From Neisseriaceae bacterium ESL0693 (GTDB taxonomy: Bacteria > Pseudomonadota > Gammaproteobacteria > Burkholderiales > Neisseriaceae): DNA of 64,000 nt. Within the stretch, counting starts at the first letter, position 1. Every line of letters begins with the position of its first letter. Below the pieces are notes generated by a model, which had not been told where the DNA came from, did no database searches, and saw only the letters and a list, made by a program, of their open reading frames with translations. The position numbers and the translations under genes were made by a program. Below are positions 19,117-29,300 of the stretch, in pieces. The DNA lies in the NCBI GenBank assembly GCA_029433475.1, contig JAQTIE010000009.1, forward strand, positions 1-64,000, given 5' to 3'.

Positions 19117-19908
19117 ATGCAGACTTCTGCCATCATTGATCACATTGTCCACTGGTTGCGCGACTATGCCACAAAAGCACAGTGTAAAGGTTTCGTTGTC
19201 GGCGTATCCGGTGGCGTGGATTCGGCTGTCGTAGCCACACTGGCGGCCAAAACCGGTTTACCCACCTTGGTGCTGGAACTGCCCATTCACCAGAAAGTAG
19301 ACCAGATCGCCCGCGCCCAGGACTATATCCGCGACTTGAAAAAGCGCTTTGACAATGTAGAAGAGCATTGGGTGGATTTAACCCGTACTTTTGACTCCTT
19401 CACCACCGCCGTAGACATCGGCAGCCCCGAAGAACACCAGACCCAGCTGGCTTTAGCCAATGCCCGCAGCCGCCTGCGCATGATTGCCCTATATTATTAT
19501 GCTCAGGAACGCGGTCTGCTGGTAGCTGGTACCGGTAACAAAGTAGAAGATTTCGGCGTTGGTTTCTTTACCAAATATGGCGATGGCGGCGTTGACATCA
19601 GCCCGATTGCCGATTTATTGAAAACACAGGTATACGCACTGGCCAAAGAACTGGGCGTCAGCAAAGCCATTTTAGAAGCCCCGCCGACCGATGGTTTATG
19701 GAACACCGACAAAACCGATGAAGAGCAGATCGGCGCCACCTATCCCGAACTGGAATGGGCAATGAGTGTTTATGATGGCCATAAAGCCGATGACTTCAGC
19801 GGCCGTGAACGGGAAGTATTCGAAATCTATGACCGCCATCACCGTGCCATGAAACATAAAATCACCCCTATCCCCGTATGCATGATTCCACCCGAACTAC
19901 TTAAATAA
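19117..19908 (+). CDS. nadE: NH3-dependent NAD synthetase
   Basis: Last step of NAD synthesis, amidating deamido-NAD with ATP. The 263-aa single-domain form lacks the glutaminase domain and so uses ammonia. The PP-loop SGGVDSAVVA is near residue 31, and GTGNKVEDFGVGFFTKYGDGG and the C-terminal H..KH.. segment are as in the family. A GAAGGGA ribosome site precedes ATG 19117. It is monocistronic. Confidence 0.96.
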   Translation: MQTSAIIDHIVHWLRDYATKAQCKGFVVGVSGGVDSAVVATLAAKTGLPTLVLELPIHQKVDQIARAQDYIRDLKKRFDNVEEHWVDLTRTFDSFTTAVDIGSPEEHQTQLALANARSRLRMIALYYYAQERGLLVAGTGNKVEDFGVGFFTKYGDGGVDISPIADLLKTQVYALAKELGVSKAILEAPPTDGLWNTDKTDEEQIGATYPELEWAMSVYDGHKADDFSGREREVFEIYDRHHRAMKHKITPIPVCMIPPELLK

Positions 19909-19926
19909 ACATTGATTAGTATTCTG

Positions 19927-20001
19927 AAGCCATTTCGATGAATCCCGCTGCCCAAATTGGCCATTAGTCTGATTTGAAAAGCACATTCATGGAAATGGCT
20001 T
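19927..20001 (+). repeat. Long imperfect inverted repeat downstream of nadE
   Basis: The 17-nt arms (19927-19943 and 19985-20001) pair with a single mismatch around a 41-nt loop. There is no T-run after the right arm, so it is not a canonical terminator. The AAGCCATTTC core recurs in the terminator at 46776. Confidence 0.65.
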
Positions 20002-20689
20002 AAATCATCAAAACACCCTATCCAGCCAGCAAAACATCATCTCAATACTTACCGATTAAAATAACAATACATCGAAAATATAAAATAATAGTCATAAATG
20101 ATATTTTATCTATTCAATTATTTTAAATTATTGCTCTACAACCAAATAAACAATAATTTATCAATTAATAACAACCATCTATCTGCGTATAATACTCAAA
20201 AATACAGAGATCAGGACCAAGACCCACACTTGAATCGCCAATGTACCCAACTACTTTTTTAAGCAAATAAATAGCACCTGAAAATTTATCTGTCTCATTC
20301 AATCCAGAGCCACATAATAAAAGCCATACAAATCGCCACATCACGCTTTATAGCAAAAACAAACACATAAACATCAAAACCACCATCACCCAGAATACAA
20401 ACAGATCAATATCACCTGTTTGACATTTATGCCAGTAACACCAGCAACCAGACATAAAATAAAACTTTATACAACAACAAAACCGTTTTAATCTCAATTG
20501 AACATCAAAAATAATGGCCATGGCCTTTATCGTAAATACAGGATTTAACAATAGCCCAAAATCAATCATGAAAACTGTGTCATTTAATCATCTGCTCAGT
20601 CTGTATCAGCCATAACGGTTTAAATCCAACACGTTTCCTTGTCTGGCCTCATCAGCAGAATCACATGACCAGACCCATTATCCCATCAG

Positions 20690-20750
20690 AGCAAACAATA
20701 AAGAGCCATTCAAACGGCTGAAATTTATTCAGACAAATTGAATGGCTCTT
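20690..20750 (-). terminator. Terminator of proS
   Basis: 13-nt perfect arms (20701-20713 with 20738-20750) enclose a smaller hairpin. On the minus strand the stem runs into a T-rich tract, 60-110 bases beyond the proS stop. Confidence 0.7.
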
Positions 20751-20813
20751 CCATCATGGCCAGATACCCGCAAGGCCATGCATTAATGCATCACTACCAG
20801 GCTGTAGGATGGA

Positions 20814-22523
20814 TTATTTAAGCGCTGCCGTTATTTCAGCTACGACTGCATTCAGCGGTAATGGCATGGCTTCAGTAGCAGTTCTATTCTGATATTCAAC
20901 CATACCCTCTTTCAAACCACGATCACCAATCACAATACGATGAGGAATGCCAATCAATTCAGAATCATGCAGCAACACGCCAGAGCGTTCATCCCGATCA
21001 TCCAGCAACACATCAATCCCCGCCGCCATCAGTTGGGCATACAATTCATCTGCCGCTGCTTTCACCGTAGCCGATTTTTTATAATTCATCGGCACAATCA
21101 CCACATTAAAAGGTGCCATGGCATCACTCCAGACAATGCCGCGCTCATCATTATTCTGCTCAATCGCCGCCGCAATCACCCGCGTAATGCCAATACCATA
21201 ACAACCCATCTCCAGCACCACATTTTTACCATTCTGATCCAGAACCGTAGCATTCAGGGCTTGTGAATATTTTTTCCCCAGTTGAAACACATGCCCCACT
21301 TCAATACCACGCACCAGATGCAAATGACCCGTACCACAAGGGCTGGGATCACCCTCAACCACCGAACGCAAATCCACAAATTCCGGCTCAGCCGCATCAC
21401 GACCAAAATTAAAACCGGTATAGTGGTAATCATCCTCGTTGGCACCGATCACCCAGTCCGCACCCTGTTCAGTGGCAAAATCCGCATACACCTTACCCTC
21501 AAAGCCCACCGGCCCCAATGAACCGCCATGCGCCTGATTAAATGCCTTGGCAATCGCCGCCGCCGAAGCCATGGTCAAAGGTGCCTTAACGCCGGCCAGT
21601 TTTTCCGCCTTGATTTCATTCAGCTGATGATCACCACGCAACAACAATAGCACTACATCATCATCTTCACCCTCAACCACCAGCGATTTTAACGTCTGCG
21701 TTACTGGCACCGACAAAAACGCCACCAGATCATCAATACTGCGCACCTTGGGCGTAGCCACCTTGGTTAACGCCTGCGTTGCCGCTGACCGTTCACCCGT
21801 TAAGCGCACCGTAGGCGCCAGTTCCACATTGGCGGCATAATCCGAACCATCACTATACGCAATCACATCTTCGCCACTATCGGCCAACACCTGAAATTCA
21901 TGTGAACCCGTACCGCCGATACTGCCCGTATCTGCCGCCACCGGCCGAAAATCCAGCCCCAGACGGGTAAAAATACGGCAATAAGCATCATACATCACCT
22001 GATAGGTTTGCTGTAACGAGGCCACATCGGTATGAAATGAATAGGCATCTTTCATCACAAACTCACGCGCCCGCATCACCCCGAAACGCGGCCGCACCTC
22101 ATCGCGGAACTTAGTTTGAATATGATAAAAATTCAAAGGCAGCTGCTTGTAACTTCTAACTTCATTACGCACAACATCGGTAATCACCTCTTCACAGGTA
22201 GGCCCCATGCAGAAATCACGCTCATGCCGGTCACGAATACGCAATAATTCCTTACCATAAAACGACCAGCGGCCACTTTCCTGCCACAATTCCGCCGGCT
22301 GCACCACCGGCATCAATAATTCTATAGAACCGGCGCGATTCATCTCTTCGCGCACCACCGCCTCAACCTTGCGCAATACCCGCAGCCCCATCGGCATCCA
22401 GGTATACAACCCGCTGGCCACCCGCCGGATCAGACCCGCGCGCAGCATCAGCCGATGACTCACCAGCTCCGCTTCTGCCGGAGCTTCCTTTAACGTAGAA
22501 ATAAAAAACTGACTGGCTTTCAT
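20814..22523 (-). CDS. proS: Prolyl-tRNA synthetase
   Basis: Class II aminoacyl-tRNA synthetase charging tRNA-Pro. The 569-aa bacterial-type enzyme has the catalytic core split by an INS editing domain (about residues 230-380) that removes mischarged Ala-tRNA-Pro. Motif 2 ([17 protein letters not shown]) and motif 3 ([12 protein letters not shown]) are visible, and the C-terminal part (about 470-569) is the anticodon-binding domain. A GAGAGG ribosome site lies before ATG 22523. It is monocistronic with its own terminator. Confidence 0.98.
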   Translation of the reverse strand: MKASQFFISTLKEAPAEAELVSHRLMLRAGLIRRVASGLYTWMPMGLRVLRKVEAVVREEMNRAGSIELLMPVVQPAELWQESGRWSFYGKELLRIRDRHERDFCMGPTCEEVITDVVRNEVRSYKQLPLNFYHIQTKFRDEVRPRFGVMRAREFVMKDAYSFHTDVASLQQTYQVMYDAYCRIFTRLGLDFRPVAADTGSIGGTGSHEFQVLADSGEDVIAYSDGSDYAANVELAPTVRLTGERSAATQALTKVATPKVRSIDDLVAFLSVPVTQTLKSLVVEGEDDDVVLLLLRGDHQLNEIKAEKLAGVKAPLTMASAAAIAKAFNQAHGGSLGPVGFEGKVYADFATEQGADWVIGANEDDYHYTGFNFGRDAAEPEFVDLRSVVEGDPSPCGTGHLHLVRGIEVGHVFQLGKKYSQALNATVLDQNGKNVVLEMGCYGIGITRVIAAAIEQNNDERGIVWSDAMAPFNVVIVPMNYKKSATVKAAADELYAQLMAAGIDVLLDDRDERSGVLLHDSELIGIPHRIVIGDRGLKEGMVEYQNRTATEAMPLPLNAVVAEITAALK

Positions 22524-22714
22524 GCTTTAACCTCTCAAAATAACCGCCATTGTACCAGCGAACCGCCCCCTACTGCCCTATAAATATATCTTTTAAAACA
22601 ACCCCAGCGTTAGTTGCGGCATCACGCTCCTGCGCCCCTTAGCACATCCATCTATCCGCTTAAGCAAAAAACCACCCCACAAATGCAAACAACCCCTTGT
22701 CAACCAAACACCAT

Positions 22715-22751
22715 GTTATGATCACTGTTATTTTGCTGACCAGATCATAAC
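22715..22751 (+). promoter_or_regulatory. Perfect 9-bp inverted repeat just before hemG
   Basis: GTTATGATC (22715-22723) pairs exactly with GATCATAAC (22743-22751), ending one base before the hemG ATG. No clear Shine-Dalgarno is present. It could be an operator or a leader hairpin affecting initiation. Confidence 0.45.
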
Positions 22752-22752
22752 C

Positions 22753-23280
22753 ATGAAATTTCTGCTTCTTTATTCCAGCCGCTTTGGCCATACCCGTAAA
22801 ATCGCTCTTGCATTACAACAGCAATGGCAAAAACAAGGTATTCAGGTAGATTTAAAAGACCTCAATTGCCTGCCCGCACTAAAGGCCGGCCAATACGATA
22901 AAATTATTATCGGTGCCTCTATCCGCTATGGCCACTACGCCCCGCAGCTGGCGCAATGGACACAGCAGCATCAGGCATTACTCAATAGCCTGCCCTCCGC
23001 CTTTTTCAGCGTCAGCATACTGGCCAGAAAACCGCACCGCAACACCCCCGAAACCCATACCTATACGCGTAAATTCTTTGCCGCCAATGCCTGGCAGCCA
23101 AAAGAAATCGGCATTTTTGCCGGCGAACTCAACTACGCCAAATATCATCTGGTTGACCGCTACCTGATGAAAATGGTTATGTGGCTGAATAAAGGCGAAA
23201 CCCAGTCAGACGCCATCATAGAAATGACCGACTGGCAAAAGGTTGAAGACTTTGGCCAGGCCGTTATCGATATGCATTAA
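22753..23280 (+). CDS. hemG: Menaquinone/quinone-dependent protoporphyrinogen IX dehydrogenase, HemG type
   Basis: Oxidises protoporphyrinogen IX to protoporphyrin IX using respiratory quinones, in haem synthesis. The 175-aa protein has a long-chain flavodoxin fold: LLLYSSRFGHTRKIA as the FMN phosphate loop, IIGASIRYGHY at residues 56-66, and the FFSVSILARKP and KFF segments of HemG. The FMN enzyme is membrane-associated without true transmembrane helices. An unusual inverted repeat precedes the start. Confidence 0.9.
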   Translation: MKFLLLYSSRFGHTRKIALALQQQWQKQGIQVDLKDLNCLPALKAGQYDKIIIGASIRYGHYAPQLAQWTQQHQALLNSLPSAFFSVSILARKPHRNTPETHTYTRKFFAANAWQPKEIGIFAGELNYAKYHLVDRYLMKMVMWLNKGETQSDAIIEMTDWQKVEDFGQAVIDMH

Positions 23281-23310
23281 AGCCGGTTAAACCGGTTTCA
23301 TCATACAAAA

Positions 23311-23343
23311 AAGCCAGCCCGTGTAAGGCTGGCCTTGTTTTTA
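23311..23343. terminator. Bidirectional terminator between hemG and the YadA-like gene
   Basis: A stem of GCCAGCC with GGCTGGC (23313-23319 with 23327-23333) is flanked by T-rich sequence on the plus strand and a run of A (T on the minus strand) on the left. Confidence 0.75.
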
Positions 23344-23381
23344 CTGTGCCGGTTGAAACAACACCACCGGCCAAAACTGGT

Positions 23382-26300
23382 TTACCACTGATAACCCACG
23401 CCCATGGTACCACCATAATTGCCGCGGGAGCTGCCGGAACCCGTAGCTTTGATCACCCAGTTACCTTCAGGCATCACACGCGAATAACCAATCGCATAGC
23501 CTGATTCACCGCGGTAAAAACCACCACTGGCAGACATCATGCTCTTACCCGGCACATAAGCCTGAGGCAGACCAGCCGTAGCCAGCGCCTGAGCCACACC
23601 AGCATTGGCATGTTTTTCCACCCGTTCCACACGGCTCTCAACCTGTTTAATGCGCCGGTCAAAACCATTCACAGACTGGCTGACCTGATTGAGCTGATTC
23701 ATATTCACCGCATCAGTACCATTCACACCGGCCGCCACATTGGTAATGGTATGACCGCCATTATCCAGCCCCTCACCAGTCAGACTGACCTGACTGGCAC
23801 CACTACCAATGGTAACGCCGTCATTATTGACAACTGTCTTGCCAGTAGTCACGCTATCCAGTTTCAGGTCTTTGTTGACATCTACCTTATAGATTGGTTT
23901 GCCATGCTCATCATTCTCAAATGATGTAACCACCACATTGGTACTACCGGCTTCAACCTTGGTAGATGAATCCAGAATCGCTGCATGCAATTGACTGCCA
24001 TTCACCGCATCCGTAGAATTCGCCGAAACCTCACCCTTACCAACACCGTGAATGATGTTATTGCCCTTAGCATCTTTAGCTGTTTCGCCAGCAGCAGGGT
24101 TGTCAACTTGACTTATATGAACAGTACCAATGTCACCCTGATTTGCTGTTACTGAATTTACATTTAAATTATCAGACATACTGATGTTGATATCGTGATC
24201 ATTATGATCAACAATGATATTGTGACCATCACCATTGATAGATACTGTCTCACCTGGTTTAACCGGTGTGGGAGGTGTTGACCCACCAGAAGGTGGATTA
24301 CTGGAACCGCCGCCAGAGGTGCCGGAACTAGTTCCACTACCATTAGCCACCAGATTCCAGCCATTTTCCAAGTCATCAACCCGACCATTCAACTTATTAA
24401 CGCCTTTATCCAAGGCATCAATCGCTTCTTTAAAATTATGTTGGGTTCCGTCGCCAATACTGAATGAAGGCTGCTCAAGCTTGCCATTAGTACTGTTTAA
24501 ACCCAGCACACTGCCAATATTGCTACCTATACCAGTCACTGCATCAGACAGATCGCCTACATTAACCGCATTGTTTGGTGATGATGTTTTCGCGGTATCC
24601 AACTGACTAAAGAAATCACCACTTGGCGAGGTTCTGATACTGCTGGCAATGTTGGTTAACTTCGCTGGATCAATAGCTGAACCGTCAGGATTTTGTACAC
24701 TGGCCACGACTTTACTTCCTTCTATCGGTGTTCCATTGCCTTCAGGATTATCATAAAAGTCGTTACCGACCTTATACACGCGCGTATTCGTATCATTGCG
24801 GGTATAAATCACCGGACTTGTTTGGGCAACATTCACAATACCATTAGCATTCAGATCAAAGCTAATTGATGCCTGTTTACTTTGTTCATCATATGTAACC
24901 TTGGCAGTAGAATTATTACCATTCACAAAATTAATCTGACTGCCGGGTTTGATGGTGGCTACTTCAGTACCATTACCAGCCACCTTAAAGCCTGTATTAA
25001 CATACGTCTGAAGCTTATCAAATGCCTCAGGCACAGTATGCACTACACTCGTAGTGCCATCAGCATTATTAAGTTTATAGTTCGGTTCAGTCCATATATT
25101 CGTATTCGCATCATAACCAGCTCCCAAAGCAGCAGCCGCATTCTGGGCTACCTGATCTGTATGTGCTTTAGCCTGCTTTAACTGTGCCACATTGACGGCA
25201 TCAGTATCTTCAGTACCGGCAGCCACATGGGTGATCTGACGGGATATTTCGGCTATAGGATTACCTTGACTATCTACACTAGCTGCACGGCCTACGGATA
25301 CCGCCGCATTAGTAGCCTTCCAGGTAGCTGAACTCAAATCTACACCAGTAATATCGTCACGGATACCCGTAGTGTTGGTTGCTGTAGTAATAGGCGTAAT
25401 GTGATAACCGGTCTTACCAGAATCTCTATCAGTCACAGATTCAGCACCTAATGCGACACTATTCTGTATCGTAGCCTCTGAATTATAACCAAGCGCTGTT
25501 GATGAAAAGCCGCTGGCACTTGACTGCAAACCCACAGCCACAGTCCCAATATTGCTTGCACTTGACTGGCCGCCTAAAGCCACAGCACTAGCGAATGCAC
25601 TGGCTTTATTACCTATAACTACCGAATCAGCACCCATTGTGCTGGCCTGATTACCCACAACTACCGATGCACCACCTGCCGCACTGGCTTGATTACCCAC
25701 AACGACTGAATTTCCGCCGGCAACACTGGCATTACCGACAGCTACAGAGCTTCCGGTAGCAAGACTGGCATTACCCACGGCTACAGCGTCATTGCCAGTA
25801 GCATGAGATGCATTACCTACAGCCACAGAATTAGCGCCATTCGCATTTGATGAATTACCCATAGCCACAGAAGAATCGCCTTTAGCCTGAGCATTGGCGC
25901 CATAAGCAGACGCACCTGTTGCCAAAGCCTGAGCATTCTGGCCAACTGCGGTGGCTGAATTTTGACTGGCAAGAGCATTGCCGCCTATGGCGACAGAACC
26001 AAGTCCTTGAGCACCTTGATTATCGTAGTTGTCATCTCCAAAAATCAGATCCACACCACTGTCTTTAACCGAATAGTAATGGATTTGATTGGCTGTTACC
26101 TGATTGGAAACCGCTTCAATCGCTTGACTCACACTATCATATCCACTGCCATTAACAGTGATTTGGTTTTGTAATTTATGCGATGTGGGATCATAGCTTA
26201 CACCACCGCCCAGTATTGAAGCTGCTGACTGACCCAATGCATTGATTTGTCCCTCGGCTGTTGCTCCAATCTTATCAGCATATGTTTTGGTCTGCTTTAA

Positions 26301-29300
26301 CTGCGCCACATTGACCGCGTCCGTATCTTCAAAACCAGCAGCTACATTGGTGATCTGACGGGTTACACCATTACCACCTACAGATACCGCACCAGCAGTA
26401 GATTTCCACGCTACAGCGTTATTGGAACTAGTGCCACTAGGATTGGTATCAGCATTGATAGCCATAATGTCATAACCGAACTTATCTTTTTCCGTATCGG
26501 CTACAGAATTAGCACCTAAAGCCACACCATCGCCAGCTTTTGCCGTTACCTGCGCGTTATTGCCCAAGGCTACGGCTCCAGAACCTATTGCATAAGTCTG
26601 ATTACCAACAGCTATCGATCCACGACCTATTGCATTGGATTGATTGCCAACAGCCACAGAATTAACAGCAGCAAGACTGGCATTACCTACAGCCACAGAA
26701 CTTCCGGTAGCAATACTGGCATTACCCATGGCTACAGCGTTACTGCCAGTAGCCCTAGATGTATTACCCACAGCCACAGAATTGGCGCCATTCGCATTTG
26801 ATGTATTACCTACAGCCACAGAAGAATCGCCTTTAGCCTGAGCATTGGCACCGTAAGCAGACGCACCTGTTGCCAAAGCCTGAGCATTCTGGCCAACTGC
26901 GGTGGCTGAATTTTTAGTAGCTAGAGTATTGACGCCTATGGCAATAGCACCGGCTTCTTTTGCACCGTCATTTTGGTAATTATCCTGATGTGGCCCATTA
27001 CCATCATTAATACTGATGTAATGCAGCTCGCTTCCAGATACAGTATCGTTAATCGCTGCTAAAGCGGTACCGATATCATTATATGTATTACCATTCAGCT
27101 GATATTTTGGTAGTGAAAGCTTGCCCGTCGTTGAATTATATGAGGTTTGTCCACCCAGTATCTGAGCTACATCCCCACCTAAAGTATCAACACGATTTCC
27201 AACCTGCTGGGTATATGCTCTGGCTTGTTTTAACTGCGCCACATTGACCGCGTCGTTGTCATCAAAACCAGCAGCTACATTAGTGATCTGGCGGGTTACA
27301 CCATTACCACCTACTGATACTGCACCAGCAGTAGATTTCCATGTCGCATTGGTGTTGGCACTGGTACCCGTAGAGTTGTTTGCACTAACAGCCATGATGT
27401 CATAACCGACCACATTTTTTGCTGTACTGGCTACAGAATTACTACCCAAAGCCACGCCGTCGTCTACAGTTGCCTGTGCACTCACACCAATAGCAACAGA
27501 GCCGGCACCTTGAGCACCTCCGCCGTCATAGTTTATGTCATTAATATCATTATTTCCGTTGACGCCGAAATAATGGGTTTTATTTTTGTCTACTTTACCA
27601 TCAAGTGCGGCTAAAGCGCTGCCAACATTATTATATGTATTACCACCATTAATACCATCTGTGGTATCTGAAATCGTATATGAAGGATCTTGCCATTTCC
27701 AATTTCCATCTGCATTAGCATTGGCACCACCACCTAAAGCATCGGCGGTAACTTTAGCCAGTGATTTCAACTGTGCCACATTGACGGCATCGGCGTCTTC
27801 AGCACCGGCAGCCACATGGCTGATCCGACGGGATATTGCGGCCATCTTCTCGCCATTCTTATCCGTATAAGCGTCACGGCCTATGGATACCACACCATCA
27901 GTAGGCCTCCAGATAGGTGAACTCAAATCTGCGTCATTATTAATGTGATAACTGGTATCACCCAAATGTGCATCAGTTACAGAACCTGCACCTAATGCAA
28001 CACTATCCTCTTGTGTAGCATGTGCCTTATAACCAAGCGCGACTGATGACAAGAGGTTGGCCTCTGATTGAAAACCTATGGCCACAGCTTCGGAACTGTG
28101 TACCTGTGACTGGCTACCTATAGCTACCGATTCAGAAAATTGAACATTGGCCTGATTACCTATAGCCACAGAATTATAGCCAGCAGCATTAGCATTGGCA
28201 CCATAAGCAGTTGCGCCTGAACCCAAAGCCTGGGCATTCCAACCGACGGCGGTGGCTGCTATTGGAATATCAATATCCGGATCTTGAGAATTGGCAATAG
28301 CACCAGAACCAATGGCAACAGAACCCGAGCCCGTAGCACCATTATTATAATAGTTACCTTCTGTTGTTGAAGAATTATTGTCTTCAGGGTTTACAGCAAA
28401 ATAATGAGTTTTATTGCTGTCTACTTTGCTGTTCAGAGCATTTAAGGCAGAGCCAACATCAGTATAGGTATCATTATTATCACCACTTCCAGAACCGGTG
28501 CCGGAAAGCTTGTACTTAGGTGCTGTCCAAACACCATTTTCATATTTAGCTTCTCCGCCCAAAGCTGTAGCAACACTTGTCCCAAGGTTGTTTACCTGTG
28601 TTCCTAAATTAGTTACCTGATTTTGAACGTTAGTTACTTGATTTTGAACCTGATCGGTATATGTTACCGCCTGTTTTAGCTGGGCTACATTGACCGCGTC
28701 AGTGTCTCCAGAACCAGCAGCTACATTGGTGATCTGGCGGGTTGTAGCACCATTGCTACCTACAGATACCGCACCAGCATTAGCTTTCCATGTAAGATTA
28801 TCCGTCGTACTGGCAATACCAGTAAGAGGGTCATAACCAATCTGACCCACTGTCTCATCAGCTACAGAATTATTACCCAACGCCACGCCGCCCTCAACAG
28901 TTACCTTCGCGCCGGCGCCCAAAGCTACCCCATTTGCGGCTACGTCAGTGCCGTTACCTATGCTAATGCCGTTGACGGCATTAGCATGAGCAGCGCTACC
29001 CAGTGCCAGACCATTAGTAGCGTTAGCTGCGGCACCTACGCCAATAGCGATGGCATTGGTACCAGTAGCGCCTTGATTATCATGGTTATCGCCTGTTGTA
29101 CCATTATCATTGATGCTGACGTAATGGATTGCATTCTCGTTTACTTTATTATCCAGAGCTGTTAGAGCATCGCCAACATTGTGAAATGGATCATTATTAT
29201 TCACGCCAGAAATGACGTATGAAGGAGCTTTCCATATACCATCACCCTTGCCTTGGTCATCGTAATTAGTATTGATATCCGCACCGCCACCTACAGTATT

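Larger units (their letters stand above)
19909..20813. other. Gene-poor AT-rich stretch between nadE and proS
   Basis: About 900 bases. Two long inverted repeats are visible, at 19927-20001 and 20701-20750, listed separately. A 73-aa minus-strand frame at 20348-20569 has no ribosome site and an improbable Cys/Phe-rich composition, so I do not call it. No RNA gene is recognisable; the middle could be a decayed gene. Confidence 0.5.

Noticed and set aside
20348-20569. 73-aa minus-strand ORF in the nadE-proS gap
   Set aside because: No Shine-Dalgarno and biased Cys/Phe/Met content expected from AT-rich non-coding DNA.
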